64,000 bases of DNA from Streptomyces lanatus (GTDB taxonomy: Bacteria; Actinomycetota; Actinomycetes; Streptomycetales; Streptomycetaceae): the NCBI RefSeq assembly GCF_014655715.1, contig NZ_BNBM01000006.1, positions 124,001 to 188,000 on the forward strand, given 5' to 3'. The notes beneath the pieces were generated by a model that was not told where the DNA came from, ran no database searches, and saw nothing but the letters and a program-made list of their open reading frames with translations. Positions 8,296 to 16,936 of the stretch are shown here, one piece after another. The position numbers and the translations under genes were made by a program. The stretch's first letter is position 1, and the number at the start of each line of letters is the position of its first letter.

Positions 8296-9195
8296 TTGAT
8301 AACCGCCACCAAGGGCTTCCGTATCCGCAGAGCCGCAGCCGTCGCCATGACGACCGGCGCCGTGCTCGCCACCGGAGCCCTCACCGCGGCGCCCGCGCAG
8401 GCCGTGACGACGCCCACCATCACCGCCAAGGGCGGGTATGTGATGAACGGCTCGACCGGCGCGACCCTGTTCACCAAGGCCGCGGACACCAAGAGGCTCA
8501 CCGCCTCCACCACGAAGATCATGACCGCCAAGGTCGTGCTCTCGCAGACGAACCTGAACCTGGACACCAAGGTGACGATCCGGAAGGAGGTCAGCGACTA
8601 CATCGTCTCCAAGGGCGCCTCGTCGGCCCGGCTCATCGTCGGCGACAAGGTCACCGTCCGCCAGCTGCTCTACGGGATGATGCTTCCGTCGGGCTGTGAC
8701 GCCGCGATGGCGCTCGCCGACAAGTTCGGCTCCGGTACGACGGTCAAGGCTCGCACGGCCAACTTCATCGGCAAGATGAACACCATGGCCAGGAGCCTGG
8801 GCATGACCAACACGCACTTCGATTCGTTCGACGGCATAAGCAATGGCGCCAACTACTCGACGCCCCGCGACCTCACCAAGCTCGCGCGGAGCACGATGAA
8901 GAGCGCCACGTTCAAGTCCGTCGTGAAGACGAAGTCGTACACGGCCAAGACGATCACCAAGACCGGCGCCACCCGCACCATGGCGGCCTGGAAGAACACC
9001 AACGCCCTGCTCGGCTGGAACGGCACGCTCGGCATCAAGACCGGCTCCGGCACGGAGGCCAAGTACTGCCTGGTCTTCGCCGCCACGGTCAACGGCGAGT
9101 CGGTGATGGGCGCGGTCCTCACCGCCTCCTCCGAGGCCAACCGCACGGCCGATGTGAAGAAGCTGATCAACTACGGGTACGCCCGCATCAGCTGA
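8296..9195 (+). CDS. D-alanyl-D-alanine carboxypeptidase (S11 family), secreted
   Basis: Low-molecular-weight penicillin-binding protein that trims the terminal D-Ala from peptidoglycan stem peptides outside the membrane. A signal peptide is clear: basic KGFRIRR, hydrophobic core, then APAQA before VTTPTI. Catalytic motifs: STTKIM (SxxK) and IKTGSG (KTG). The SxN motif reads SGCD, with Cys where Asn is usual. The start is uncertain: TTG 8296, with GGGG 7 bases upstream, gives an ideal signal peptide; GTG 8209 would add 29 residues. It is divergent from the GntR gene, with 232 bases between, and is closed by a strong terminator. Confidence 0.9.
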   Translation: MITATKGFRIRRAAAVAMTTGAVLATGALTAAPAQAVTTPTITAKGGYVMNGSTGATLFTKAADTKRLTASTTKIMTAKVVLSQTNLNLDTKVTIRKEVSDYIVSKGASSARLIVGDKVTVRQLLYGMMLPSGCDAAMALADKFGSGTTVKARTANFIGKMNTMARSLGMTNTHFDSFDGISNGANYSTPRDLTKLARSTMKSATFKSVVKTKSYTAKTITKTGATRTMAAWKNTNALLGWNGTLGIKTGSGTEAKYCLVFAATVNGESVMGAVLTASSEANRTADVKKLINYGYARIS

Positions 9196-9214
9196 CCCTC
9201 GTCACGACCTACGC

Positions 9215-9249
9215 AAAGGGGCGGCCACTCGTCGGAGTGGCCGCCCTTT
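9215..9249. terminator. Bidirectional terminator between D,D-carboxypeptidase and bkdC2
   Basis: The hairpin GGGCGGCCACTC-gtcg-GAGTGGCCGCCC is flanked by AAAG on the left and CTTT on the right, so it can serve both convergent transcripts. Confidence 0.9.
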
Positions 9250-9257
9250 CGCTGTGC

Positions 9258-10652
9258 TTACGCCCAGGTGATCAGCCGCTTCGGCTGCTCCAGGATCGCC
9301 GCCACATCGGCGAGGACCTTGGAGCCCAGCTCACCGTCGACCAGGCGGTGGTCGAAGCTCAGCGCCAGGGTGGTGACCTGACGCGGCTTGACCTTGCCCT
9401 TGTGGACCCACGGCTGGAGCTTGATCGCGCCGACCGCGAGGATCGCGGACTCGCCGGGGTTGAGGATCGGGGTGCCGGTGTCGACGCCGAAGACGCCGAC
9501 GTTGGTGATGGTGACCGTGCCCCCCTGCATCGCCGCCGGGGTGGTCTTCCCCTCCCGAGCCGTCGACACCAACTCGCCGAGCGCCTCGGACAGTTGCGGA
9601 AGCGTCTTGGCCTGGGCGTCCTTGATGTTCGGGACGATCAGGCCGCGCGGGGTCGCCGCGGCGATGCCCAGGTTGACGTAGTGCTTCCGCACGATCTCCT
9701 GGTTGGCCTCGTCCCAGGACGCGTTGACGTCAGGGTTGCGCCGGATCGCGACCAGCAGGGCCTTGGCGATGAGCAGCAAGGGGTTCACGCGCAGGCCCGC
9801 GAACTCCTTGTCCTCCTTGAGCTCCTCGACCAGCTTCATCGTGCGCGTCACGTCCACCGTCACGAACTCCGTGACATGCGGTGCCGTGAACGCCGAGCCG
9901 ACCATCGCCGCGGCCGTCGCCTTGCGGACGCCCTTGACCGGGATACGGGTCTCACGCGCCGTGTCGTAGGCGGCCACCGGCGCGGGGGCGGCCGTGGGCA
10001 CGGCGACCGGGGCGGCCTGGGGCACCGGCTCGGCGGCCGGCGGGGCCACCGCCGCGTGGACGTCCTCGCGGGTGATGATGCCGTCCGGGCCGGTGGGAGT
10101 GACCGTCGTCAGGTCGACGCCCAGGTCCTTCGCCAGCTTGCGGACCGGCGGCTTGGCCAGCGGCCGGGGCGGCGTCACCGCTTCCGAGGGAGCGTGGCCG
10201 TTCAGCTCGGCCTGGACGGCCTGGGCCGCGGGCTCCTGGCGCGGAACGTCGGCCCCCTTGCGCGGGCGGCGCTTGGTCGAGGTCTGGGCCACGCCGTAGC
10301 CGACCAGCACGGGCTGGCGGCCCGTGCCCTCGGCCTTGGGCTCCTCGGCCGGGGCCTCTACCGAAGGCTCCGGGGCGACCGGGGCCGCCCCGCCCGCCAC
10401 GTCCACCGCGATGATCGCCGTACCGACGTCCACCGTCGTGCCCTCGGGGAAGTGCAGCTCACGGACCACCCCGTCGTAGGGGATGGGCAGTTCCACGGCC
10501 GCCTTGGCCGTCTCGACCTCGCACACCACCTGGCCGTCGGTGACCGTGTCGCCCGGCTGGACGTACCACTTGAGGATCTCCGCCTCGGTGAGTCCCTCGC
10601 CCACATCGGGCATCTTGAACTCGCGCAAGGACGCTTCAGTCATCGTCGTCAC
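9258..10652 (-). CDS. bkdC2: Branched-chain 2-oxo acid dehydrogenase E2, dihydrolipoyl acyltransferase (cluster 2)
   Basis: E2 core of a BCDH complex: transfers the acyl group from lipoyl-lysine to CoA. In order: one lipoyl domain with EVETAKA (lipoyl Lys about residue 50), a long Ala/Pro/Glu linker, a peripheral-subunit-binding domain (VRKLAKDLGVDL...GIITREDV) and the catalytic domain ending with the active-site DHRLVDG. 464 residues. GTG 10652 is preferred over ATG 10643 because GAGGAG lies 6 bases upstream. It is the last gene of an E1alpha-E1beta-E2 operon. No E3 dihydrolipoamide dehydrogenase gene is in the window, so E3 must be shared from elsewhere. Confidence 0.93.
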   Translation of the reverse strand: MTTMTEASLREFKMPDVGEGLTEAEILKWYVQPGDTVTDGQVVCEVETAKAAVELPIPYDGVVRELHFPEGTTVDVGTAIIAVDVAGGAAPVAPEPSVEAPAEEPKAEGTGRQPVLVGYGVAQTSTKRRPRKGADVPRQEPAAQAVQAELNGHAPSEAVTPPRPLAKPPVRKLAKDLGVDLTTVTPTGPDGIITREDVHAAVAPPAAEPVPQAAPVAVPTAAPAPVAAYDTARETRIPVKGVRKATAAAMVGSAFTAPHVTEFVTVDVTRTMKLVEELKEDKEFAGLRVNPLLLIAKALLVAIRRNPDVNASWDEANQEIVRKHYVNLGIAAATPRGLIVPNIKDAQAKTLPQLSEALGELVSTAREGKTTPAAMQGGTVTITNVGVFGVDTGTPILNPGESAILAVGAIKLQPWVHKGKVKPRQVTTLALSFDHRLVDGELGSKVLADVAAILEQPKRLITWA

Positions 10653-10662
10653 GTCCCTCTCC

Positions 10663-11640
10663 TCAGTACGCCAGGGCACGGTCGACGGCGTCGAGCACCC
10701 GGTCCAGGCCCGGCAGGTACTCCTCCTCCAGACGCGCCGGCGGATACGGGGCGTGGTATCCGCCCACCCGCAGCACCGGGGCCTCCAGATGGTAGAAGCA
10801 GCGCTCCGTGATCCGGGCGGCGATCTCCGCGCCCGAACCGAAGAACACCGGCGCCTCATGGACCACGACCAGACGGCGGGTCTTCTCGACCGACGCCTGG
10901 ATGGAGTCGAAGTCGAGGGGGGAGACCGAGCGCAGGTCCAGGACCTCCAGGTTCCGGCCCTCCTCGGCGGCCGCGGCGGCGACCTCCTGGCAGAGCTTCA
11001 CCATCGGGCCGTACGCGGCCAGCGTGAGGTCGGTGCCCTCGCGGACGACGCGCGCCTTGTGCAGCGGACCGGGGATCGCTTCGGTGTTGACCTCGCCCTT
11101 GTCCCAGTAGCGCCGCTTGGGCTCGAAGAAGATCACCGGGTCGTCGCTCTGGATGGCCTGCTGCATCATCCAGTACGCGTCGGAGGCGTTGGACGGCGAC
11201 ACGATCTTCAGGCCCGCCACATGCGCGAAGAGCGCCTCGGGGGACTCCGAGTGGTGCTCGACCGCGCCGATGCCGCCGCCGTAGGGGATACGCACGACGA
11301 CCGGCAGCTTGACCTTGCCCAGGGAGCGGGCGTGCATCTTCGCGAGCTGGGTGACGATCTGGTCGTAGGCCGGGAAGACGAAGCCGTCGAACTGGATCTC
11401 CACGACCGGGCGGTAGCCGCGCAGGGCCAGGCCGATCGCGGTGCCGACGATGCCGGACTCGGCGAGCGGGGTGTCGATGACGCGGCTGTCGCCGAAGTCC
11501 TTCTGCAGGCCGTCCGTCACCCGGAAGACGCCGCCGAGCTTGCCGACGTCCTCGCCCATGATGAGGACCTTGGGGTCCGAGTCCAGGGCGCGGCGCAGCG
11601 ACTCGTTGATCGCCTTGGCGAGAGCCATCTTCTCCGCCAT
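10663..11640 (-). CDS. bkdB2: Branched-chain 2-oxo acid dehydrogenase E1 beta (cluster 2)
   Basis: Beta subunit of the thiamine-diphosphate E1 component (325 residues), which forms the heterotetramer with E1alpha that decarboxylates the keto acids of Val, Leu and Ile. Family features are strong: LIMGEDVGKLGGVFRVTDGL at the N-terminus, EIQFDGFVFPAYDQI, RIPYGGGIGAVEHHSES and IFFEPKRRYWDKGEV. Its start is 1 base from the E1alpha stop and its end is 10 bases from the E2 start, so the operon is tightly coupled. These residues mark the branched-chain E1beta group rather than pyruvate E1. Confidence 0.93.
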   Translation of the reverse strand: MAEKMALAKAINESLRRALDSDPKVLIMGEDVGKLGGVFRVTDGLQKDFGDSRVIDTPLAESGIVGTAIGLALRGYRPVVEIQFDGFVFPAYDQIVTQLAKMHARSLGKVKLPVVVRIPYGGGIGAVEHHSESPEALFAHVAGLKIVSPSNASDAYWMMQQAIQSDDPVIFFEPKRRYWDKGEVNTEAIPGPLHKARVVREGTDLTLAAYGPMVKLCQEVAAAAAEEGRNLEVLDLRSVSPLDFDSIQASVEKTRRLVVVHEAPVFFGSGAEIAARITERCFYHLEAPVLRVGGYHAPYPPARLEEEYLPGLDRVLDAVDRALAY

Positions 11641-11641
11641 C

Positions 11642-12826
11642 TCAGTGACCCCCCTCTACGTCCGCGAACGACGCCTGGTAGGCGGCGAACTGGGCGCGCT
11701 CCTCGTCGACGAGCGCATGCCCGTCCGCGTACACGTTCTCGAAGATGGCGAAGTGGTCCGGGTCAGGCATGGCGCGGACCGCTTCGCGCACTCGTTTGCC
11801 CAACGCCTCGCTCTCGGCCTCCAGTTCCGCGAAAAATCCCTCGTCCGCGTGGTTTGAAGCCTCCAGGTACCGGCGAACGCGCAGGATCGGGTCCTTCGCC
11901 TCCCAGGCCTCGCGCTCCTCGTCGGCGCGGTACTTCGTCGGGTCGTCGGAGGTGGTGTGGGCGCCCATGCGGTACGTGTACGCCTCGACCAGCGTCGGGC
12001 CCTCGCCGGCGCGGGCGCGCTCCAGCGCCCACTTCGTCACGGCCAGACAGGCCAGGACGTCGTTGCCGTCGACGCGGACGCCGGGGAAGCCGTAGCCCTG
12101 TGCGCGCTGGTAGAGCGGCACGCGGGTCTGCTTCTCGGTCGGCTCGGAGATCGCCCACTGGTTGTTCTGGCAGAAGAACACCACGGGCGCGTTGTAGACC
12201 GCGGAGAAGGTGAAGGACTCGGCCACGTCGCCCTGGCTGCTCGCGCCGTCGCCGAAGTAGGCGATGACCGCGCTGTCGGCGCCGTCCTTGGCGATGCCCA
12301 TGGCGTAGCCGGTGGCGTGCAGCGTCTGGGAGCCGATGACGATCGTGTAGAGCTGGAAGTTGTTGCTGTTGGGGTCCCAGCCGCCGTTGTTCACGCCGCG
12401 GAACATGCCCAGCAGGTTGGTGGGGTCGACGCCGCGGCACCAGGCCACGCCGTGCTCACGGTAGGTCGGGAAGACGTAGTCGTCCTCGCGGGTGGCGCGG
12501 CCGGAGCCGATCTGGGCGGCCTCCTGGCCGAGCAGTGACGCCCACAGGCCCAGCTCGCCCTGGCGCTGCAGGGAGGTGGCCTCGGCGTCGAAGCGTCGGG
12601 TGAGCACCATGTCGCGGTAGAGGCCGCGGAGCTCGTCGGGGGTGATGCCGGCGACGTACTTGTCGTACTCGGCGTTCTTGACGCGCTTGCCCTCGGGCGT
12701 CAGCAGCTGCACCAGCTCGGGGTCCGTGCTGCTCGGCGTCTTCCTTGCGGTTGTGGTCTTGCCGGCCGTGCTCTTGGTACCGGCGCTGCGTCGCGACTTC
12801 CGCGCGGCAGTGCTCTCCACGGTCAC
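11642..12826 (-). CDS. bkdA2: Branched-chain 2-oxo acid dehydrogenase E1 alpha (cluster 2)
   Basis: Alpha subunit of E1, carrying the thiamine-diphosphate site: GDGASSQGD followed about 30 residues later by QNNQWAIS is the GDG-NN motif, and YRMGAHTTSDD is the E1alpha loop. 394 residues, with an N-terminal tail of about 45 residues rich in Ser, Thr, Lys and Ala before the conserved domain. GTG 12826 is chosen because GGAGG lies 7 bases upstream; the longer open frame has no start signal. First gene of the operon; a large inverted repeat about 185 bases upstream is the best operator candidate. Confidence 0.93.
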   Translation of the reverse strand: MTVESTAARKSRRSAGTKSTAGKTTTARKTPSSTDPELVQLLTPEGKRVKNAEYDKYVAGITPDELRGLYRDMVLTRRFDAEATSLQRQGELGLWASLLGQEAAQIGSGRATREDDYVFPTYREHGVAWCRGVDPTNLLGMFRGVNNGGWDPNSNNFQLYTIVIGSQTLHATGYAMGIAKDGADSAVIAYFGDGASSQGDVAESFTFSAVYNAPVVFFCQNNQWAISEPTEKQTRVPLYQRAQGYGFPGVRVDGNDVLACLAVTKWALERARAGEGPTLVEAYTYRMGAHTTSDDPTKYRADEEREAWEAKDPILRVRRYLEASNHADEGFFAELEAESEALGKRVREAVRAMPDPDHFAIFENVYADGHALVDEERAQFAAYQASFADVEGGH

Positions 12827-13200
12827 GTGTGCTCCTCCGTCGGTCCGGCATCCCGGGTTCGCCGGGTGCCAGTGCGGCTCACCTGCAGCCCTACGGACGC
12901 ACAGGGTGGGTGCGGCTCGTTGGGGACAGGCGTGACAGGTGCCCCGGCGAGCGCCCTGCAAAAGGCACGTTACCCAGTGCTCCACATTTCTGTGAAACCC
13001 CTCCTGACCTGCGATTTTGCTTGGATATCCAAGTAAATCGCGAAAGGCGGGAACAACTCCTGGTCACAGCCTTGCAGGGGGCCGGAACAACGGCACGTTA
13101 TATCGGTGACCCAGGTCACGGGAAGAGTCGCCGAGAGCGTAGTCACCGAAGTCGTGTGACGCCGGTCTCACGCGGGGGCCTCTCGGCGGGTCCGGAAACG
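12827..13200. other. Long leader/promoter region of bkdA2
   Basis: No gene is convincing in this stretch. It holds the bkdA2 ribosome-binding site, the inverted repeat at 13011-13041 and, in its AT-richest part around 12980-13040, the most likely promoter zone for leftward transcription. I could not pick reliable -35 and -10 hexamers. Confidence 0.5.
13011..13041. promoter_or_regulatory. Near-perfect 31-bp inverted repeat upstream of bkdA2
   Basis: The core CTTGGATATCCAAG (13020-13033) is a perfect 14-bp palindrome. Outer arms GCGATTT and AAATCGC extend the symmetry with one G/T mismatch and one bulged T. An operator of this size suits a dimeric or tetrameric regulator such as an Lrp/AsnC or TetR protein acting on the bkd operon. 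The cognate protein is not known. Confidence 0.6.
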
Positions 13201-13244
13201 CCACGCGCGCTTGGAGCCCGTCTCCGGGCCGCACGCGCGCGTGG
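13201..13244. terminator. Hairpin terminator after the leftward Ser/Thr kinase
   Basis: Outer arms CCACGCGCGC and GCGCGCGTGG pair over 10 bp, with an inner GCCCG/CGGGC stem, starting 28 bases beyond the kinase stop. Confidence 0.65.
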
Positions 13245-13272
13245 ATGTCTCTCGCCGGTCGGCGGCGGGGTG

Positions 13273-14832
13273 TCAGCCGGTGCCGCCGGTGGGGAGCGTC
13301 GGCTCCCCGGTGGGCTCCTCGGTGGGCTCCTCCGTCGGCTCCTCGGTGGGCTCCTCGGTCGGCTCCTCCGTCGGCTCGGCCGTGGTCGGGTCCTCGGTCG
13401 GCTCGGTCGTCGGCTCCTCGGTGGGCTCGTACGTGGGGTCCTCGGTCGGCTCGTAGGTCGGGTCGGTGCCCGTGCCGCTGCCGTCGTCGGTGACCTCGTC
13501 CGTCGGCTCCTCGGTCGCCTCGTCCGTGGGCTCGTCGGTCGTCTTGTCCTCGGTGGTCTGCGACGTCGTCGGCGTCTGCGTGGTGTCGCCACCACCGCCA
13601 CCGGTGCCGTCGCCCCTGTTCAGCGCCAGCGCGACACCCGCCGCGATGGCGATCACCGCGAGCACGGCCAGGATCCACAGCTTGCCGCGGCCGCCGCCAC
13701 TCCGGTTGCCGTTCCCCTCGAAGCCGCCGTCGTCGCCGCCCCCGTACCGGTTGGGCAGGATCGGCTGCGGGATCTGCGTCGTGCCGGAGGCCGGGGTGCC
13801 GGGGTGCCCCATGACGGTCGTGTTGGCGAAGCCCGCGGACGGGGTGTGCCGGCCGTCGTGCGTCGTCACCGGGCCGGTGTTCCAGGTGCCGGTGTGGCCG
13901 CCCTGGTCGTACAGCATCTGCAGGCCGTACTGGACGAGGCCGCGCATCTCCTCGGCCGTCTGGAACCGGTCGTCGGGCTCCTTGGCGAGCGAGCGCATGA
14001 CAAGGCCGTCGAGCTCGGGCGGCGTGGCGTCGGAGACCTCCGACGGCGGCGTCGGGATGTCCTGGACGTGCTGGTAGACCACCGACAGCGGGGTCTCTCC
14101 GGTGAACGGGGGCCGCAGCGCGAGGAGTTCGTAGAGGAGGCAGCCCGTCGCGTACAGGTCGGAGCGGTGGTCGACCGCCTTGCCGAGCGCCTGCTCCGGG
14201 GAGAGGTACTGCGGGGTGCCCATGACCATGCCGGTCTGCGTCATCGTCGACTGCGCGCCGTGCAGGGCACGCGCGATGCCGAAGTCCATCACCTTCACGG
14301 CGCCGTTGTTGGTGATGATGACGTTGGCGGGCTTGATGTCGCGGTGCACGATGCCGTGCTGGTGCGAGTAGGCGAGGGCCTCAAGTACACCGGAGACGAT
14401 GATCAGCGCCTGCTCGGGGCCGGGCGCCTCGGCGTTGATCAGGAGGTCGCGGATGGTGCGCCCCTCGACGATCTCCATGACGATGTACGGCACGCTCTGG
14501 CCGTTCACGAAGTCCTCGCCGGAGTCGTACACGGCGACGATCGCATGGTGGTTGAGGCCGGCCACCGACTGGGCCTCGCGCGTGAAGCGGGCCTTGGACA
14601 CCGGGTCCTCGGCGAGGTCGGAGCGCAGCAGCTTGACCGCCACGGTGCGTCCGAGGCGCACGTCCTCGGCCGCGAACACCTCGGCCATGCCGCCCCGGCC
14701 GAGTCTGCGGGTCAGCCTGTAACGGCCGTCCCCGACAAGCCCGCCATTACCCCACATTTCCGGCGCGTCTGACATACCGCCGCCAGCCGCCTCGGGGTCG
14801 GACGGGCCCTGAGCGCGCTGCTGCTGTGCCAT
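13273..14832 (-). CDS. Transmembrane Ser/Thr protein kinase with EPT-repeat tail
   Basis: Hanks-type kinase, 519 residues. N-terminal kinase domain: Gly-rich loop GRGGMAEV, ATP Lys 67 in AVKLL, catalytic HRDIKPANV, DFGIA and GTPQYLSPEQ. A Gly-rich linker, one membrane helix (about residues 395-417, LWILAVLAVIAIAAGVALAL) and an extracellular tail dominated by EPTEEPT-type repeats follow. There are no PASTA or sensor domains; the acidic Pro/Thr tail may span or bind the cell wall. Divergent from the next kinase gene across 351 bases. The tail is encoded by a slip-prone 12-bp tandem repeat. Confidence 0.93.
   Translation of the reverse strand: MAQQQRAQGPSDPEAAGGGMSDAPEMWGNGGLVGDGRYRLTRRLGRGGMAEVFAAEDVRLGRTVAVKLLRSDLAEDPVSKARFTREAQSVAGLNHHAIVAVYDSGEDFVNGQSVPYIVMEIVEGRTIRDLLINAEAPGPEQALIIVSGVLEALAYSHQHGIVHRDIKPANVIITNNGAVKVMDFGIARALHGAQSTMTQTGMVMGTPQYLSPEQALGKAVDHRSDLYATGCLLYELLALRPPFTGETPLSVVYQHVQDIPTPPSEVSDATPPELDGLVMRSLAKEPDDRFQTAEEMRGLVQYGLQMLYDQGGHTGTWNTGPVTTHDGRHTPSAGFANTTVMGHPGTPASGTTQIPQPILPNRYGGGDDGGFEGNGNRSGGGRGKLWILAVLAVIAIAAGVALALNRGDGTGGGGGDTTQTPTTSQTTEDKTTDEPTDEATEEPTDEVTDDGSGTGTDPTYEPTEDPTYEPTEEPTTEPTEDPTTAEPTEEPTEEPTEEPTEEPTEEPTGEPTLPTGGTG
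13300..13550. repeat. 12-bp tandem repeat coding the kinase EPT tail
   Basis: Units close to CTCGGTGGGCTC repeat head to tail, cleanest at 13300-13380 and more diverged up to about 13550. On the minus strand each unit encodes Glu-Pro-Thr-Glu or a variant. Copy number is likely to differ between strains. Confidence 0.8.
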
Positions 14833-15183
14833 CGGTCCTCGCCGTCGTTTCTGCCCGCGGTGCGCGCGGTGTTGTTACGGTCTCCGTCGGCCACGCTACA
14901 GCCTCTGCGCAAGCCTCCGGTCCGAGACGGTCGCCCGGGCCCGACGGAGAAGGACGGGCCATGAAACCCGCACCCCCTCCACTCGTGCAAATTCTGTGCA
15001 CCGACCGTACGGCCCTTGTAACGCTTCCGCGACGCTCCCTTCTCGTACGGTCACGGAACGGGCACCGCGCTTGACCTGTCAGTGCCTTGGGGCAGACTTG
15101 GCCGGGAATAGCACATTGGATCACTCGGGATCACGGATCCGCGGCAATCGCAGGCGCCCGAGAGGCTACGGGGGACGCACAAC
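14833..15183. other. Divergent promoter region between two kinase genes
   Basis: No gene seen. For the rightward gene a TTGACC hexamer at about 15072 is the best -35 candidate, with no clear -10. CGTACGG sequences occur on both sides of the middle (15005-15050), giving weak dyad symmetry. Confidence 0.4.
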
Positions 15184-16833
15184 ATGAGCCAGGACGGCGC
15201 ACAGGGCGCGAACGCGGGGCGTTCGCTGGCCGGCGGCCGCTATCAGCTGCGCGACCTGCTCGGCCAGGGCGGCATGGCCTCCGTGCATCTCGCCTACGAC
15301 TCCGTGCTCGACCGGCAGGTCGCGATCAAGACCCTGCACACCGAGCTCGGCCGCGAGCAGGCCTTCCGCGAGCGCTTCCGCCGCGAGGCCCAGGCAGTGG
15401 CCAAGCTCACGCACACCAATATCGTCTCGGTCTTCGACACGGGCGAGGACAGCGTCGACGGCATGACGACGCCGTACATCGTCATGGAGTACATCGAGGG
15501 CCGCCCGCTCAGCTCCGTCTTCGACGAGGACGTACGGCAGTTGGGCGCGGTGCCCGCCGACAAGGCGCTGAAGATCACCGCGGATGTGCTGGCGGCGCTG
15601 GAGATCAGCCATGAGATGGGGCTGGTCCACCGGGACATCAAGCCGGGCAACGTGATGCTGAACAAGCGTGGCGTGGTCAAGGTGATGGACTTCGGCATCG
15701 CGCGCGCCATGCAGTCCGGTGTGACGTCGATGACACAGACCGGCATGGTCGTCGGCACCCCGCAGTACCTCTCGCCCGAGCAGGCGCTCGGCCGTGCCGT
15801 GGACGCCCGTTCCGACCTCTACTCGGTCGGCATCATGCTGTTCCAACTCGTCACCGGGCGGCTGCCGTTCGACGCGGACTCCCCGCTGGCGATCGCGTAC
15901 GCGCATGTACAGGAGGAGCCGGTCGCCCCGTCCTCCATCAACCGCGCGCTGCCCCCGGCTGTGGACGCGCTGGTCGCCCGCGCCCTGAAGAAGAACCCGA
16001 ACGAGCGTTTCCCCAGCGCCGAGGCCATGCGGGACGAGTGCCTGCGGGTCGCCGCGTCCTTCCAGGCGACCCCGCCGAGCATCGTGCCGGGCGCGCACAC
16101 CCAGAGCGGACAGGGCGTCGGCGCCTCGGTGTTCCCGCCGGTCGGCCAGACGCCGCCGCCCGGGGGCCACGTCCAGACGCCGTACCAGCAGCCGACCCCG
16201 GCGCCGAATCCGTACAGCAACACCCCGCCGCCGGCCCCGCCCTCCCCGGCGTACGGCTATCCGCAGCAGCAGCCGGGCTTCCAGACGCCCGCGCCCGCCG
16301 CGTACTCCCCGCAGCCGGGTCACACGACACCGCCGCCCTACACCGTCCAGCCCGGGCAGCGGCCCGCTCCGGGCGGCGGCAGGAGCAACCGGCCGGTCGT
16401 CCTCGGCTCGATCGTCGTGTCCCTCGTCGCGGTCGTCGGCCTGATCGTGGCGCTGGCGCTGAACGGCGGCGGCGCCGAGGACGACGGCGGCGGGGGCGGC
16501 GGCGGGACGACCGCCACGCCCTCGGTGACGAAGAAGGCGGGCTACCGCGAAGGGGACGACTCCAAGACCGTCGAGACGACCGACTGCACCGAGCCGGCGG
16601 AGTCGTACACGGACCCCGACAAGGTGACGATGCCGGACTTCACGTTCAAGTACTGGCCGTCGGTCGTCGAGTGCCTCGACGAGGCGGGCTGGGACTACGA
16701 GAAGATCGACGTCAACGAGAACACGTACGGACAGGGCACGATCATGCGGCAGTCGCCGGTGGCGCGTGAGGACTTCGATCCGGACAGTCCGCCGAAGATG
16801 ACGTTCACGGTGTCGACGGGCAATCCGCAGTGA
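15184..16833 (+). CDS. Transmembrane Ser/Thr protein kinase with a single PASTA-like domain
   Basis: Hanks-type kinase, 549 residues. Kinase domain: GQGGMASV, Lys 49 in AIKTL, HRDIKPGNV, DFGIA, GTPQYLSPEQALG. Then a Pro/Gln/Tyr-rich cytoplasmic linker of about 100 residues, a membrane helix (about 403-426) and an extracellular Asp/Glu-rich domain. The last 70 residues (VTMPDFTFKYWPSVVECLDEAGWD onward, read as VTMPDF...ECLDEAGW) look like one PASTA domain with the VxxGxxxxxA-like layout altered. PASTA domains bind muropeptides or wall fragments. A terminator follows at 16865. Confidence 0.9.
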   Translation: MSQDGAQGANAGRSLAGGRYQLRDLLGQGGMASVHLAYDSVLDRQVAIKTLHTELGREQAFRERFRREAQAVAKLTHTNIVSVFDTGEDSVDGMTTPYIVMEYIEGRPLSSVFDEDVRQLGAVPADKALKITADVLAALEISHEMGLVHRDIKPGNVMLNKRGVVKVMDFGIARAMQSGVTSMTQTGMVVGTPQYLSPEQALGRAVDARSDLYSVGIMLFQLVTGRLPFDADSPLAIAYAHVQEEPVAPSSINRALPPAVDALVARALKKNPNERFPSAEAMRDECLRVAASFQATPPSIVPGAHTQSGQGVGASVFPPVGQTPPPGGHVQTPYQQPTPAPNPYSNTPPPAPPSPAYGYPQQQPGFQTPAPAAYSPQPGHTTPPPYTVQPGQRPAPGGGRSNRPVVLGSIVVSLVAVVGLIVALALNGGGAEDDGGGGGGGTTATPSVTKKAGYREGDDSKTVETTDCTEPAESYTDPDKVTMPDFTFKYWPSVVECLDEAGWDYEKIDVNENTYGQGTIMRQSPVAREDFDPDSPPKMTFTVSTGNPQ

Positions 16834-16864
16834 CATCCGCGAAAGCGGCTTCCGCGACATGAGA

Positions 16865-16896
16865 AAGGGCCCGGTGGCGTGTGCTGCCGGGCCCTT
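16865..16896. terminator. Hairpin terminator between kinase and bpa
   Basis: AAGGGCCCGG and CCGGGCCCTT pair perfectly around a 12-base loop, placed between the convergent kinase and bpa genes, 31 bases past the kinase stop. Confidence 0.85.
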
Positions 16897-16936
16897 CGCG
16901 GATTTCGCGGATCAGTGAGCGGTGATCGGTGATCGG

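Noticed and set aside
9237..10811. 524-codon plus-strand open frame
   Set aside because: Antisense to bkdC2, composition typical of a shadow frame, and it starts within the terminator of the carboxypeptidase.
13211..13456. Plus-strand GSSVGSSV repeat protein
   Set aside because: Reverse reading of the kinase tail repeat; no ribosome-binding site.
12745..14772. 675-codon plus-strand open frame with Leu/Gly/Arg repeats
   Set aside because: Antisense to the kinase and its EPT repeat; it is the mirror of the 12-bp repeat and has no start signal.
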